64,000 nt of DNA from an uncultured Hungatella sp. (GCA_949879025.1 CATLBO010000005.1:1-64000); one strand, 5' to 3'; positions 19,964 through 29,605 are shown, counted from the first letter of the stretch. Numbers and translations: made by a program. Notes: generated from the letters alone by a model not told the origin.

Positions 19964-20725
19964 TTATAAAAATAATTGATTATCTTTTCTCCCCAGGCAG
20001 GCTTTCCTAAGCTTCATGGAAGCAGCGAAAACCATCACCTTATTTATCTTTCTTCTGTGTTCCGGACAGATGCTGACGCACCGCATACAGGAAATGCATT
20101 TTTCTGTATCCGTCTTTTGAGGATCAGCTTTTGAAATCGCCGCCGCCGGGCACTGTTCAGCACAAAGTCCGCACTTTCGGCAGGTTTTATCCGCCTTGGG
20201 AACCATAGGTATGGTATGGTACTCTTTATAGGGATATCGTCCCGGCACAAAAAAGTCTTTCCATGAATCCGGCCTTAAAAGCTTCTTCCTGATCCTTCCA
20301 GCCATGGCTTTTAAATCCTGGATATCCTTACGCTCCGGCCTTCCTGCCCCATATTGGTGCATAATCGAATGCTCTGTTACTGCAGCAACAGCTGCCACCA
20401 CCTTGAAGCCGCAGCCTTCCATGGCTTTCCGCAGTTCCAGAAGCGTATCCTCATAGGCCCTGTTTCCATAGGCAACCACCACAACTGCGGCAGCCCCATG
20501 AGCCTGTACCTTTGTCAGGTTCTTAAGGGCGGCATCTGGGACACGTCCTCCAAAAGAAGGCACTCCTATAAAACATACATCTCCTGGTTCAAACCGGTAT
20601 ATTCCATAATTTTTATTGAAAGCCGAAAAATCCATCTCCACCGGTGTTCCAAATTCTCCGGCCAAAATGTCAACCACCCGTTTTGTTCCGCCGGTGGGAC
20701 TGAAATACATTGTATACACGTTCAT
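19964..20725 (-). CDS. EFR1 family ferredoxin (flavodoxin-like plus 2x[4Fe-4S])
   Basis: MNVYTMYFSPTGGTKRVVDIL...; C-terminal CRKCGLCAEQCPAAAI and CISCMRCVSICP. Confidence 0.88.
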   Translation of the reverse strand: MNVYTMYFSPTGGTKRVVDILAGEFGTPVEMDFSAFNKNYGIYRFEPGDVCFIGVPSFGGRVPDAALKNLTKVQAHGAAAVVVVAYGNRAYEDTLLELRKAMEGCGFKVVAAVAAVTEHSIMHQYGAGRPERKDIQDLKAMAGRIRKKLLRPDSWKDFFVPGRYPYKEYHTIPMVPKADKTCRKCGLCAEQCPAAAISKADPQKTDTEKCISCMRCVSICPEHRRKINKVMVFAASMKLRKACLGRKDNQLFL

Positions 20726-20744
20726 CTTTTTTCCTCTGTCAGAA

Positions 20745-20794
20745 ACAGCCCCGGAGCTGACAAAAAGCAATATTCAGATACGCTCTGGGGCTGT
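20745..20794 (-). terminator. Terminator hairpin between ferritin and the EFR1 ferredoxin gene
   Basis: ACAGCCCCGGAGC / GCTCTGGGGCTGT imperfect stem. Confidence 0.5.
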
Positions 20795-20896
20795 CCTTAA
20801 CCTCAGCAACCTTTCTCCCTATGCATCAAAACAGTCCCTTCGGCCTTTTCAGGCAGCATATGCTGACGGGCATCTTCTTTCTGCAGGCAAATTTCC

Positions 20897-21409
20897 TTAC
20901 AGTACCAGGGACGGTGCGGAATATACTCTTCCACCCAGTTCACTGTCCAGCATGTAAAGGGCTCTTGGATCTGACCCGAACAGCTCAAATTTCTTAATCA
21001 GCGCCTCTGCATTGGTCTCTTCCTCGCCCTGCTCTTTCACAAACCAGTCTAAAAACTGCATGGTGCGGAAATCTTTCGCCTGGCCTGCAGCCTCATAAAT
21101 CATGTGAATTAAGCTGGTAACATATTGTTCATGCTCATAACCTGCATGAAGGGGGTCTGCAAATCCTTTCAGTTCCCTGTCCGGCTTGTCAATGGCTTCC
21201 AGTGTTACCTTGCATCCGTTATTCTGCAGATACTGCATGAACAGCATGGCATGATCCCGCTCTTCCTGGGCCTGGATCTTATACCAGTTTCCAAAGCCTT
21301 CCAGCCCCTGCTCCATATAGTAATTAGAAAAATCCAGATACAGGTATGCGGAATAAAACTCCTTGTTTATCTGTGTATTCAGCAGTTCTGCTACTTTTGC
21401 ATCTAACAT
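20897..21409 (-). CDS. Ferritin
   Basis: MLDAKVAELLNTQINKEFYSAYLYLDFSNYYMEQGLEGFGNWYKIQAQEERDHAMLFMQYL. Confidence 0.95.
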   Translation of the reverse strand: MLDAKVAELLNTQINKEFYSAYLYLDFSNYYMEQGLEGFGNWYKIQAQEERDHAMLFMQYLQNNGCKVTLEAIDKPDRELKGFADPLHAGYEHEQYVTSLIHMIYEAAGQAKDFRTMQFLDWFVKEQGEEETNAEALIKKFELFGSDPRALYMLDSELGGRVYSAPSLVL

Positions 21410-21520
21410 ATTAAAATTTCCTCCTTTGTGATCATGAATTATTCTATCATTTTTTGCGGAAAATGTCACTTGTTTTTCAGCAACTGGAAAATCTTGTACT
21501 GCCAGGCTCATAACGTTTTC

Positions 21521-23086
21521 TCAAGAAATCAGAACAGACTTGGCTTTTATGGCCTCTCCAAACGCTTTGTCATGTTCCACACACAAAAGCGTAGGATTCC
21601 AGGTGCGGATCAGTTCTTCAATCTGTATCCTGGAATAAAGGTCAATATAATTAAAAGGTTCATCCCAGATATACAAATGGGCCTGCTGACACAGGCTTCC
21701 TGCAATCAGCACTTTTTTCTTCTGCCCTTCGCTGTAGGATTCCAAAGGCACTTCAAACTGCTCCCTTGAAAAGTCCATCTTCCGCAGCAGCGCCTTAATT
21801 AAAGTCCCGTCTGCTGTCTGCTGCCTGATATAATCATCCAGGGAACCTTTCAGATGAGCCGTGCTCTGGGAAACCCAGGAAATCTTCAGGCCGCTTGCCG
21901 TTTTCAGCGTCCCGCCTGTTATCTGTGGAACCGTCAAGGCTTCTGCCTGCCTGTCAGTTTCTGCTTCCTTTAGCATATTTTCTTTTCTGCAGGCAATACT
22001 TCTTTGGCCTGCCTGTTCCAAAATCACTTTTAAAATGCTGGATTTTCCGCACCCGTTTTCCCCCTGAAGCAGAATTTTCTCTCCGCCTTTTATCTGAAAA
22101 CTAATGGGGCCGCAGACTGTCTTACTTCCATAGCCTACCATTATCTCTTTGGCTTCCACCAATATTTCCTTATGGCAGGAAAGCGGCTCCAGCCTTAGGC
22201 TTTCCGTTGTCTCTATGTTTTTCAAAAGCCGGCTTTTCTCTTCTATGGCCCGCTCCTGCCTTCGCTCCAGATTCTTCCGCCTCTGCTGCATCCTCCGGGA
22301 TTTCTCCCCTACATAGTCTCTGTTCCTGTCATAATTTACAGACTTTTTTCCGATTTTCGTAGACTCTACCTGATCCCCCCAGTTTCCGGCCTGCCTCGCC
22401 GTCTCCTTAAGCCGCCCGATTTCCTTTTTCAGATGCTGCTGTCTGGCTGTCTCATAGGCGTCCTGCTGCTGCTTATTTTCATACCATACTGAAAAATTTC
22501 CCTTCTGCACCTGAATATCTGCCCTATTTATAGACAGCATATGGTCAACGCAGGAATCCAAAAACATTCTGTCATGAGATACCAGAATAAATCCTTTCTT
22601 CTGATTTAAATACTCTCCCAGCAGTTTTCTTCCTTCCAAATCCAGATGATTGGTAGGTTCATCAATTAAAAGGAACCTATTCTCCCGAACGAAAAGTGCA
22701 GCTAAAAGCACTTTTGTCTTTTCTCCGTGGGACAAGGACCCAATAGGACGATACAGAACGTCTTCCTTTACATGAAGCTTCGAAAGCTCCCGTTTCAGCT
22801 GCCAGAATTCTACATCCGGCATCTGTCCCAGAATCACTTCCAGCGTATCCGCCTCCTGGTTCTCAACAGGAAAGGGAAAATAATCAAACTCCACACTGGC
22901 TCCTATGCTGCCTTCATATTCATAATCTCCCTTCAGAAGACGCAGAAACGTAGTCTTTCCTCTTCCGTTTCTCCCTGTAAGCCCTAATTTCCAGTCTGTA
23001 TCAATCTGAAATGAAACATTTTCAAACACAGGCATGTAACTGCCTTCATAAGTAAATGATAAATCAGATACCTGAATCAATGACAT
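21521..23086 (-). CDS. ABC-F family ATPase of the Lsa/Vga-like (ribosomal protection) type
   Basis: Two ABC domains; Lsa-like blocks DTDWKLGLTGRNGRGKTTFLRLL, PIGSLSHGEKTKVLLAALF, IDEPTNHLDLEGR, GFILVSHDRMFLD, KEIGRLKETARQA, LYIWDEPFNYIDL; RBS AAGGAGG before ATG at 23086. Confidence 0.85.
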   Translation of the reverse strand: MSLIQVSDLSFTYEGSYMPVFENVSFQIDTDWKLGLTGRNGRGKTTFLRLLKGDYEYEGSIGASVEFDYFPFPVENQEADTLEVILGQMPDVEFWQLKRELSKLHVKEDVLYRPIGSLSHGEKTKVLLAALFVRENRFLLIDEPTNHLDLEGRKLLGEYLNQKKGFILVSHDRMFLDSCVDHMLSINRADIQVQKGNFSVWYENKQQQDAYETARQQHLKKEIGRLKETARQAGNWGDQVESTKIGKKSVNYDRNRDYVGEKSRRMQQRRKNLERRQERAIEEKSRLLKNIETTESLRLEPLSCHKEILVEAKEIMVGYGSKTVCGPISFQIKGGEKILLQGENGCGKSSILKVILEQAGQRSIACRKENMLKEAETDRQAEALTVPQITGGTLKTASGLKISWVSQSTAHLKGSLDDYIRQQTADGTLIKALLRKMDFSREQFEVPLESYSEGQKKKVLIAGSLCQQAHLYIWDEPFNYIDLYSRIQIEELIRTWNPTLLCVEHDKAFGEAIKAKSVLIS

Positions 23087-23409
23087 ACACATTCCTCCTT
23101 CACCCAGTATTGCAGCGTTTTATTACTTGCTGCAATATAAAAAATGGCTGCAAGAATCGAACCTTCAATTCCCCGCCATTTCGCTGAAATAGAAATGTTT
23201 ATGCAAAATTACCGAAAAAGCACCCACGGACCAGCATACCCTCTGCCTGACAGCAGCTGATAAATTCTGCACAAAAATAAAGGGGCGGACAAGGGAACGT
23301 TCCTGCAGAACAGGCACAAGAAATAAACAGGCCGAAGCCCAATCTCTTATGCGGTTACATTCGCAGGCCGTTATCTCATCCTCTCACCCCTCTCACATTC
23401 ATTGTCCGT

Positions 23410-23438
23410 ATTCTAGCATGAAACTAAACATCTGTCAA
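23410..23438 (-). promoter_or_regulatory. Sigma-A type promoter for the ABC-F gene
   Basis: TTGACA-N17-TAGAAT on the minus strand; implies about 310 nt of 5' leader. Confidence 0.8.
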
Positions 23439-23454
23439 TACGCTTGATCATACA

Positions 23455-23478
23455 TTTACCGCCCGCAAAGCAGTACTG
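23455..23478. repeat. Imperfect direct repeat, copy 1
   Basis: TTTACCGCCCGCAAAGCAGTACTG; 22/24 identical to copy 2, 67 bp away. Confidence 0.8.
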
Positions 23479-23521
23479 GAAAAACACTACAAGCAATGCA
23501 CACAAAACACACAGAGACACG

Positions 23522-23545
23522 TTTACCGCCTGCAAGGCAGTACTG
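23522..23545. repeat. Imperfect direct repeat, copy 2
   Basis: TTTACCGCCTGCAAGGCAGTACTG. Confidence 0.8.
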
Positions 23546-23555
23546 AAAGCCGTGA

Positions 23556-24116
23556 CTACATTCCATACAGACATATCCCCAGGCAGGCTGACAAAAGTAT
23601 CAGCACAATCGGCGACATCTTCTTTTTCCTTTTGCCACACGCCAGCAAAGCTCCTGCCAGCACCGCCGTTATCACTGCCCCCCGAACGTCCAGGCTAAAA
23701 GGTTCTGCCGCCGCACATCCTTTCACTGTCATATAGCCTCCAGTAGCCAGAATAATCCCGGCAATACATGGTTTCACCCCTCCCAGCATGGTTTTTACAT
23801 ATTGGTTCTCCACTGCATTTTTCATCATGGCAATTATAATAAGAATCAGCGTAAATGACGGAAGCGTCACCGCTGCAGTTGCCATAGCGGCGCCCCAAAA
23901 GCCTCCCTGCGCACTTCCGATATAAGTGGCTAGATTCACCATAATCGGCCCTGGCGTACTTTCACTGACAGCAATAAAATAGGTTAAGGTCTCATCATCC
24001 AGCCATCCATGGCTTAAGACCACGTCCCGTATCAAGGGAATCGCTCCATAGGCTCCTCCAAAAGCAAAACACCCGACACGGAAAAATCCAAGAAATAACT
24101 GCCAAATCACACTCAT
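23556..24116 (-). CDS. Chromate transporter, short-chain (half-size) subunit
   Basis: LFLGFFRVGCFAFGGAYGAIPLI...ESTPGPIMVNLATYIG. Confidence 0.9.
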   Translation of the reverse strand: MSVIWQLFLGFFRVGCFAFGGAYGAIPLIRDVVLSHGWLDDETLTYFIAVSESTPGPIMVNLATYIGSAQGGFWGAAMATAAVTLPSFTLILIIIAMMKNAVENQYVKTMLGGVKPCIAGIILATGGYMTVKGCAAAEPFSLDVRGAVITAVLAGALLACGKRKKKMSPIVLILLSACLGICLYGM

Positions 24117-24122
24117 CTTTTA

Positions 24123-24698
24123 TTACCTTCCTCTTCCGGCCAATCGTTTCACCCCATAAACCGCAAGACTGAATCCAGCAGCTGCCACCATCAGGGCAAC
24201 CGTAGAAAACCGCAACGAAAATATGTTGGCCAAAACCATTACCAAACAGGAAAAAACCAGTATGAAAACCGGCATTGGCTTTTTGGGCATCTTTTTTACC
24301 ATATTTACCGCCGCATTTAAAATGAGAATGCCAACTGCGATTTTGATTCCCCGGAATGCATTGGCCACCCATGTAATCTCAAGAAAACGGTCAAGACACA
24401 TGGAGATGGCAAATATAATGCAAAATGACGGCAGAACCACTCCCAGGGTTGCCGCTCCCGCCCCGGCTGTTCCTGCCTGCTTATATCCTACGAAGGTAGC
24501 GCAGTTAATAGCAATGGGGCCTGGCGTCGCCTCTGCGATAACCGTAATCTCCATCATTTCGTCATGGCTGATCCACTTTTTCTTGTCCACGCAAATATCC
24601 TCTATTATAGGAATCATGGCATAGCCGCCTCCAAAGGTAAACAGCCCGATTTTCATAAACGTAAAAAATAAAGCCTTAATCTTCAAAGTTTTCCCCAT
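24123..24698 (-). CDS. Chromate transporter, short-chain (half-size) subunit
   Basis: FFTFMKIGLFTFGGGYAMIPII...EATPGPIAINCATFVGYK. Confidence 0.9.
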   Translation of the reverse strand: MGKTLKIKALFFTFMKIGLFTFGGGYAMIPIIEDICVDKKKWISHDEMMEITVIAEATPGPIAINCATFVGYKQAGTAGAGAATLGVVLPSFCIIFAISMCLDRFLEITWVANAFRGIKIAVGILILNAAVNMVKKMPKKPMPVFILVFSCLVMVLANIFSLRFSTVALMVAAAGFSLAVYGVKRLAGRGR

Positions 24699-24723
24699 CT
24701 TAAAAGTATCCCTTTACCATTCC

Positions 24724-25320
24724 TTATTCTTTTGTCACCGTTCCATGCAGGCAGACCCGCTTTTCCCAACATTGGGCCAGCCATTCTCCGCCTAGGCCAT
24801 TGGCAAATCCTAAAATTGCCCCGGCCATAACATCGGTGGGAAAATGTACAAATAGATACATCCTGGAAAATGCAATCAGCACCGCACCAGTCAGCGCCGC
24901 AGTTCCCCATCTCCGATTATGCTTCCATATGGAATATGCTCCCTCAAAAGAAACCAGCGTATGGCCTGACGGAAAAGAATAATCCATAGGTACTGGTATT
25001 AAAAGGGGCACCTGCGGCAAAATCCAACAAGGGCGGCTTCTGGCAAAAAGATGTTTCATTATCAGATTCCCTGTCACATACCCCAATCCTATGGACAGCA
25101 GCAATGACACCCCAAGGCGCCTGGTTTTTGAAAAGCATAGAAACAAAAGCCCCAGCAATATCCATATTCTCCCATGATCCGCAAGACTGGTAATAAATGT
25201 CATCACTTGATCCAGCCACGGACTGTGAAGTTTCTGCAGCCCATACAGGATTTCAAATTCCCACTGGCCTAATGCTCCCCAGCCTCCGGCCGTCTGCGCC
25301 CCCATTAGCCCATACTCCAT
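24724..25320 (-). CDS. Phosphatase PAP2 family protein
   Basis: KHLFARSRPC...YSFPSGHTLVSFEGA...SRMYLFVHFPTDVMAGAILG. Confidence 0.93.
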   Translation of the reverse strand: MEYGLMGAQTAGGWGALGQWEFEILYGLQKLHSPWLDQVMTFITSLADHGRIWILLGLLFLCFSKTRRLGVSLLLSIGLGYVTGNLIMKHLFARSRPCWILPQVPLLIPVPMDYSFPSGHTLVSFEGAYSIWKHNRRWGTAALTGAVLIAFSRMYLFVHFPTDVMAGAILGFANGLGGEWLAQCWEKRVCLHGTVTKE

Positions 25321-25321
25321 A

Positions 25322-27811
25322 TCAGGAATCCTCCTTTATCACAGACTCTGCAAAATTCACGGATGCCATAGCGTCCCTGCAGTAGTGGTCTGCTCCAATC
25401 GTACGGGCGTATTCTTCTGTAAGCACAGCGCCGCCTACCATCACTTTTACCCATGGGGCATCTTTCCTCAGCCTTTTTATGGTTTCCTCCATGCTGGGAA
25501 CCGTAGTAGTCATTAAAGCGCTTAAGCCTACCAGCGGCACATGGTGTTCCACTGCCGTTTCCACAATACGCTCCGGCGCAACGTCTTTCCCCAGATCCAG
25601 CACTTCATAGCTGTAATTTTCCAAAAGGACTTTCACAATATTTTTTCCAATGTCATGAATGTCCCCTTTCACTGTGGCAAGCACTATAGTGCCTTTTTTC
25701 TCCTGGCTGAGACCTTTTTTTGACATCTCGTCTTTAATGACGTCAAAAGCCGCTTTGGCTGCTTCTGCACTCATAAGCAGCTGAGGGAGGAAAACAGTTC
25801 CCTTCTCAAACCCTTTTCCCACATAATCCAGGGCCGGAATCATCTCCTCATGAATAATATCCAGAGCACCTTTTTGGGCTAAAAGTTGTTTCACCGCCTC
25901 ATGGGCGCGCTCTTTCAGCCCCCTGCGGATACAGTCCCCAAGTTCCATGACATTCTGTCCTGCCGAAGGACTGGCAACTAAAGCGCTGGGGCGGCCAGAC
26001 GTCAGGCCTCTGCCTGCCATACTGCTGTTTTCGCCTTTCTCCCCTGCTGCTTTGGCGTCTCCGGCCCCGCTTCCTGCCGAAGTATTGCCATAAACTTCAA
26101 TATAGTCTCCACACTGTCTGTCCAGATCCGCCAGAGCCCGAAAACTGTAATAAGCTTTCATCATTACTTGGGAATTGGGGTTGATGATTGCTGCATTCAG
26201 CCCGTTTGTCATGGCCATAGTAAAAAATGCCCCATTGATAATCTCTCTCTGAGGAAGGCCGAAGGAAATATTTGACACCCCTAAAATCGTCTTCCCTCCC
26301 AGCTGGTCTTTCACTCTTCTCACTGTTTCCAAAGTGGTCAGAGCACCTTTGCTGTCAGAGCTTACAGTCAGGCAGAGTCCGTCAATCAGAATATCCTTTG
26401 CCTGAATTCCATATTCGGCTGCCTTTTTGTAGATCTTTTCTGCTACTTGAATCCGCCCGTCTGCCGTATCCGGTATCCCCTTCTCGTCCAGGGCTAAGGC
26501 TACCACCACGCCGCCATACCGCTTTACCAAGGGAAATATTGCCTCCATGGATTCTTTCTTCCCATTGACGGAATTAATCAGCGGTTTTCCGTTATAAATT
26601 CTCATGGCACGCTCCATGGCCGTTAGATCTGACGTGTCAATCTGCAGGGGCAGATCAATGATGCTCTGCAGTTCTTTGATGACTTCTTCCATCATACGAG
26701 GCTCGTCAATCTCCGGCAGGCCTACATTTACATCAAGTATATGGGCACCCTGATCCTGCTGAACCACGCCCTCCTGAAGAATGTATTCCAGATTATGTTC
26801 CCTTAAAGCCTGCTTAAATCTAGACTTCCCGGTAGGGTTAATCCGTTCCCCGATAATCACTGGGTCTCTGTCTATTACCACGGCATGGGTGTAGGAAGAA
26901 ACCACTGTCCGGTTTTTCTGGCCCGGCAATACCTGTCTCTGGTTTTTGCATCGGTCTGTCAGCTTCCTGATATGCCCTGGCGTGGTTCCGCAGCATCCGC
27001 CCAGCACATTGGCACCCATCTGTCCGATTTCTTCCATTACGGCTGCAAACTGATCTTCATCAATATCGTACACTGTAGTTCCTTTTTCACTTCTGGGAAG
27101 TCCTGCATTTGGGTTGACAATCACCGGTATTGATGCAGCAGCCAGGATTTCTTTTAAAATATCTTTCATCTGTACTGGTCCCAGGCCGCAGTTAATTCCC
27201 AGGGCATCTACACCCAGCCCCTCCAGCAGTGCCACGGCGGACTCCACATTTCCTCCGGTCAGAAGCTTTCCTTTTCCGTCAAATATCATGGTAGCAAACA
27301 CTGGAAGGCTGCTGTTCTCCTTTGCCGCCAGTACTGCCGCCTTGGCCTCATAGCTGTCGCTCATGGTTTCTATCAGGATCAGATCCGCTCCTGCCTGGCA
27401 TCCTGTTATCACAACTTCTCTGTATATGTGATAGGCATCATCAAAGTCCAGGTCCCCCAAAGGTTTCAAAAGCTTCCCTGTAGGCCCCAGATCCAGGGCC
27501 ACAAATCCTTTTCCTGCCTTTTTTACGGCCCATCTGGCATTCTCTACAGCCGCCTTTATAATTGCTTTTAAATCAAAATCTCCTCCTGCCGGATATTTGA
27601 GCCTGTTGGCGCCAAAGGTATTTGTAGTCACAATATCGCATCCTGCTTCCAGATAAGACCCGTGAATTTCCTTTAAAATCTCCGGATGCAGCAAATTCCA
27701 AGTTTCCGGCAGCTCTCCCGCCTTAAGCCCTTTGGCCTGCAAAAGGCTTCCCATGCCTCCGTCGCAAAACACTTTCCGCCTGCTGATCTCTTCCAGTATA
27801 TTGGTACTCAT
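25322..27811 (-). CDS. metH: Cobalamin-dependent methionine synthase (Hcy, pterin, B12 domains; no activation domain)
   Basis: N-terminal homocysteine-binding domain with GGCCGT; pterin domain GERINPTGKSRFK; B12 domain VKGDIHDIGKNIV; ends without the reactivation domain. Confidence 0.93.
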   Translation of the reverse strand: MSTNILEEISRRKVFCDGGMGSLLQAKGLKAGELPETWNLLHPEILKEIHGSYLEAGCDIVTTNTFGANRLKYPAGGDFDLKAIIKAAVENARWAVKKAGKGFVALDLGPTGKLLKPLGDLDFDDAYHIYREVVITGCQAGADLILIETMSDSYEAKAAVLAAKENSSLPVFATMIFDGKGKLLTGGNVESAVALLEGLGVDALGINCGLGPVQMKDILKEILAAASIPVIVNPNAGLPRSEKGTTVYDIDEDQFAAVMEEIGQMGANVLGGCCGTTPGHIRKLTDRCKNQRQVLPGQKNRTVVSSYTHAVVIDRDPVIIGERINPTGKSRFKQALREHNLEYILQEGVVQQDQGAHILDVNVGLPEIDEPRMMEEVIKELQSIIDLPLQIDTSDLTAMERAMRIYNGKPLINSVNGKKESMEAIFPLVKRYGGVVVALALDEKGIPDTADGRIQVAEKIYKKAAEYGIQAKDILIDGLCLTVSSDSKGALTTLETVRRVKDQLGGKTILGVSNISFGLPQREIINGAFFTMAMTNGLNAAIINPNSQVMMKAYYSFRALADLDRQCGDYIEVYGNTSAGSGAGDAKAAGEKGENSSMAGRGLTSGRPSALVASPSAGQNVMELGDCIRRGLKERAHEAVKQLLAQKGALDIIHEEMIPALDYVGKGFEKGTVFLPQLLMSAEAAKAAFDVIKDEMSKKGLSQEKKGTIVLATVKGDIHDIGKNIVKVLLENYSYEVLDLGKDVAPERIVETAVEHHVPLVGLSALMTTTVPSMEETIKRLRKDAPWVKVMVGGAVLTEEYARTIGADHYCRDAMASVNFAESVIKEDS

Positions 27812-28494
27812 AAGTTTTCCCTCCTATAAAGGCAATCTGTCTTATTGCATGCTGTGCATCCTTTTATATTCCATTTGTCCCCATCTGAAGCAGCCTGAAC
27901 ATCTGTATTCCAGCTTCGCTTTGCCGGGGCCGGACTGACCCCTATGACCGCTGTCACCGATTTTGACGGCATCATCAGCAGACTGTCTGTCAGAGTTATG
28001 CCTATGCGCTTTCCTGCCTCCAGCCCCCATATAAGCGCCGGCTGGCAGTTCAGGGAAAAATCCCCGTATCCCGGGCTGAAACGGGGCCGCAGATACAAGC
28101 CTTTCTTTTCATATTCCTGTCGTATTTCCTGATTAATCTGATCACAGTAATCCTCAAGCATGGCAGAGGCGGCAGCCTGCATCACCACTGCCCTGCTCAT
28201 CTGCACATGGCTGTATCTGCGAATCAGGTTGTCTGCCTGAACCCCCAGGGTAGCTGCAAACAGCACCACATGGCTGCAGCCTTTCAGGTTTTTCTCCAAT
28301 GCCTGGCTTTCTGTCTGAAAGCATCCCATATCCAGTCTCCCATCCTGAATGGAAATGGGGAACTCTTTATAGCAGGATCTTTTTTCTGCCCTTTTCTCTA
28401 ATTCCTGCCAGCATTCCTCTGCCAGTTTCAGCGTCTGTTCATCAGCCATATTTCCTTTATATCCCAGATATCGAAAGGTTTCTTCAAGATTCAT
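27808..28494 (-). CDS. Stand-alone vitamin B12-dependent methionine synthase activation domain protein
   Basis: RPRFSPGYGDFSLNCQP...MMPSKSVTAVIGVSP; 4-bp overlap with metH. Confidence 0.88.
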   Translation of the reverse strand: MNLEETFRYLGYKGNMADEQTLKLAEECWQELEKRAEKRSCYKEFPISIQDGRLDMGCFQTESQALEKNLKGCSHVVLFAATLGVQADNLIRRYSHVQMSRAVVMQAAASAMLEDYCDQINQEIRQEYEKKGLYLRPRFSPGYGDFSLNCQPALIWGLEAGKRIGITLTDSLLMMPSKSVTAVIGVSPAPAKRSWNTDVQAASDGDKWNIKGCTACNKTDCLYRRENL

Positions 28495-28845
28495 CGTTTG
28501 CCTCCCCTGCCTGTTCGAAACCCATTATGAATCTTCCCTGCACTCTTTTCTGCAGTTTGGATTCTCAGACATTTTTTAAACTGCTGATTGCCATTGTACT
28601 ATGACTTCCATGAAATGACAACAAAAAACACCACATCTATGCGGGTTTCTGGAACTCTAAAAGAGTTTTTAATGTCAACAGGTTCGGCTCAGATGTTCTC
28701 CGGCAAATTGTAATAATCCTCCTTTTGTGCAGATACCTGCCGCTTTTTCTCAAAAGATTCCGAAGATTAATCGCAGGAAATGGACAATTTGAATTGTGAA
28801 ATGGTATAATAAAAGCACTGCCCATAATCTGACGGAGGATAGCAT

Positions 28846-29262
28846 ATGGAAATCAAGGTCGTAACAGATAGTGATAAAAAATTTGTAATGAGTATTGATA
28901 AGCATGTTGATGATACAGGCTATGCTAATCGGGTGTATACAAAATCTGCTTATGTTATATGGGAAAAAAAGCAGCAAATTGGAATCATAGTGCATTGCAT
29001 CCTGTGGGATAGTCTCCCATTTATGAATCTTATATATATCAAAGAAGAATATCGCAGGAAAGGATTTGCCAAACAGGCAATAATCTGTTGGGAGAATGAA
29101 ATGAAAAGCCAAGGTTATAAAATGACTTTGCTTTCAACGCAGGTTGACGAAAAAGCACAGCATTTATATCGAAAATTAGGATATGTGGATTGTGGGGGGC
29201 TATTATTTAATAATACGCCATTTGACCAGCCTATGGAAATGTTCCTTAGAAAAGTTTTATAG
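28846..29262 (+). CDS. GNAT family N-acetyltransferase
   Basis: LIYIKEEYRRKGFAKQAIICWENEMKSQGYK...AQHLYRKLGYVDCGG. Confidence 0.9.
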   Translation: MEIKVVTDSDKKFVMSIDKHVDDTGYANRVYTKSAYVIWEKKQQIGIIVHCILWDSLPFMNLIYIKEEYRRKGFAKQAIICWENEMKSQGYKMTLLSTQVDEKAQHLYRKLGYVDCGGLLFNNTPFDQPMEMFLRKVL

Positions 29263-29375
29263 AAAATACATTTTCAGTTTATCTCCTATTATTACCTGTA
29301 TATACCTAATTGGGGGATACAGGCTCGGCTGGAAATACTGGAGAGACAATCTCCGCTATTCATTCCAATACCGAA

Positions 29376-29452
29376 TACAGCCTGCTGAAACCACTATGTA
29401 ACAGATTTGGCTGTCAATCAGTTTGGTCTGTGACATTTTTCAGCAGGCTGTA
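29376..29452. repeat. 15-bp perfect inverted repeat with 47-nt spacer
   Basis: TACAGCCTGCTGAAA (29376-29390) / TTTCAGCAGGCTGTA (29438-29452). Confidence 0.75.
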
Positions 29453-29478
29453 ATAATCCTCTTTGCTTTAAAAGTCCC

Positions 29479-29495
29479 GCCGCCGATTAGGCGGC
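29479..29495 (-). terminator. GC-rich hairpin, possible terminator of the lipoprotein gene
   Basis: GCCGCC-GATTA-GGCGGC; minus strand continues GGGACTTTTAAAG. Confidence 0.45.
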
Positions 29496-29501
29496 ATGAA
29501 T

Positions 29502-29576
29502 TCAAGGATGTCAAATGCACCCACCTGACTTTCATGTATGGTGGTGCGTCCGCTGCCGGGCGCATGCAGGTTTATT
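29502..29576 (-). repeat. 75-bp 3'-end repeat element, copy 1
   Basis: About 79% identical over 75 ungapped positions to 31081-31155; conserved CACC.CC/GG.GGTG stem and GAAAGTCA loop (minus strand). Confidence 0.8.
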
Positions 29577-29605
29577 ATCCACACCAGTTGTTATATTCTA
29601 CTTTA

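Noticed and set aside
23139-23163. tRNA-like 3' end on the minus strand (GGTTCGATTCTTGCAGCCATTTTTT) in the ABC-F leader
   Set aside because: The T-loop looks right, but the T-stem has a mismatch, the distance to CCA is about 6 nt too short for an acceptor stem, and no upstream cloverleaf or partner acceptor strand is present. Not called as a tRNA or attachment site.
23455-23545. CRISPR-like repeat spacing
   Set aside because: Only two imperfect copies and no cas genes; treated instead as a possible regulatory direct repeat.
23556-24698. Two adjacent chromate transporter ORFs considered as one frameshifted gene
   Set aside because: Each has its own complete N-terminal motif and start; paired half-size CHR proteins are a known arrangement.
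28666-28678. AACTCTAAAAGAGTTTTT-like mini-terminator
   Set aside because: Stem of only about five A/T-rich pairs and no upstream plus-strand gene to terminate.
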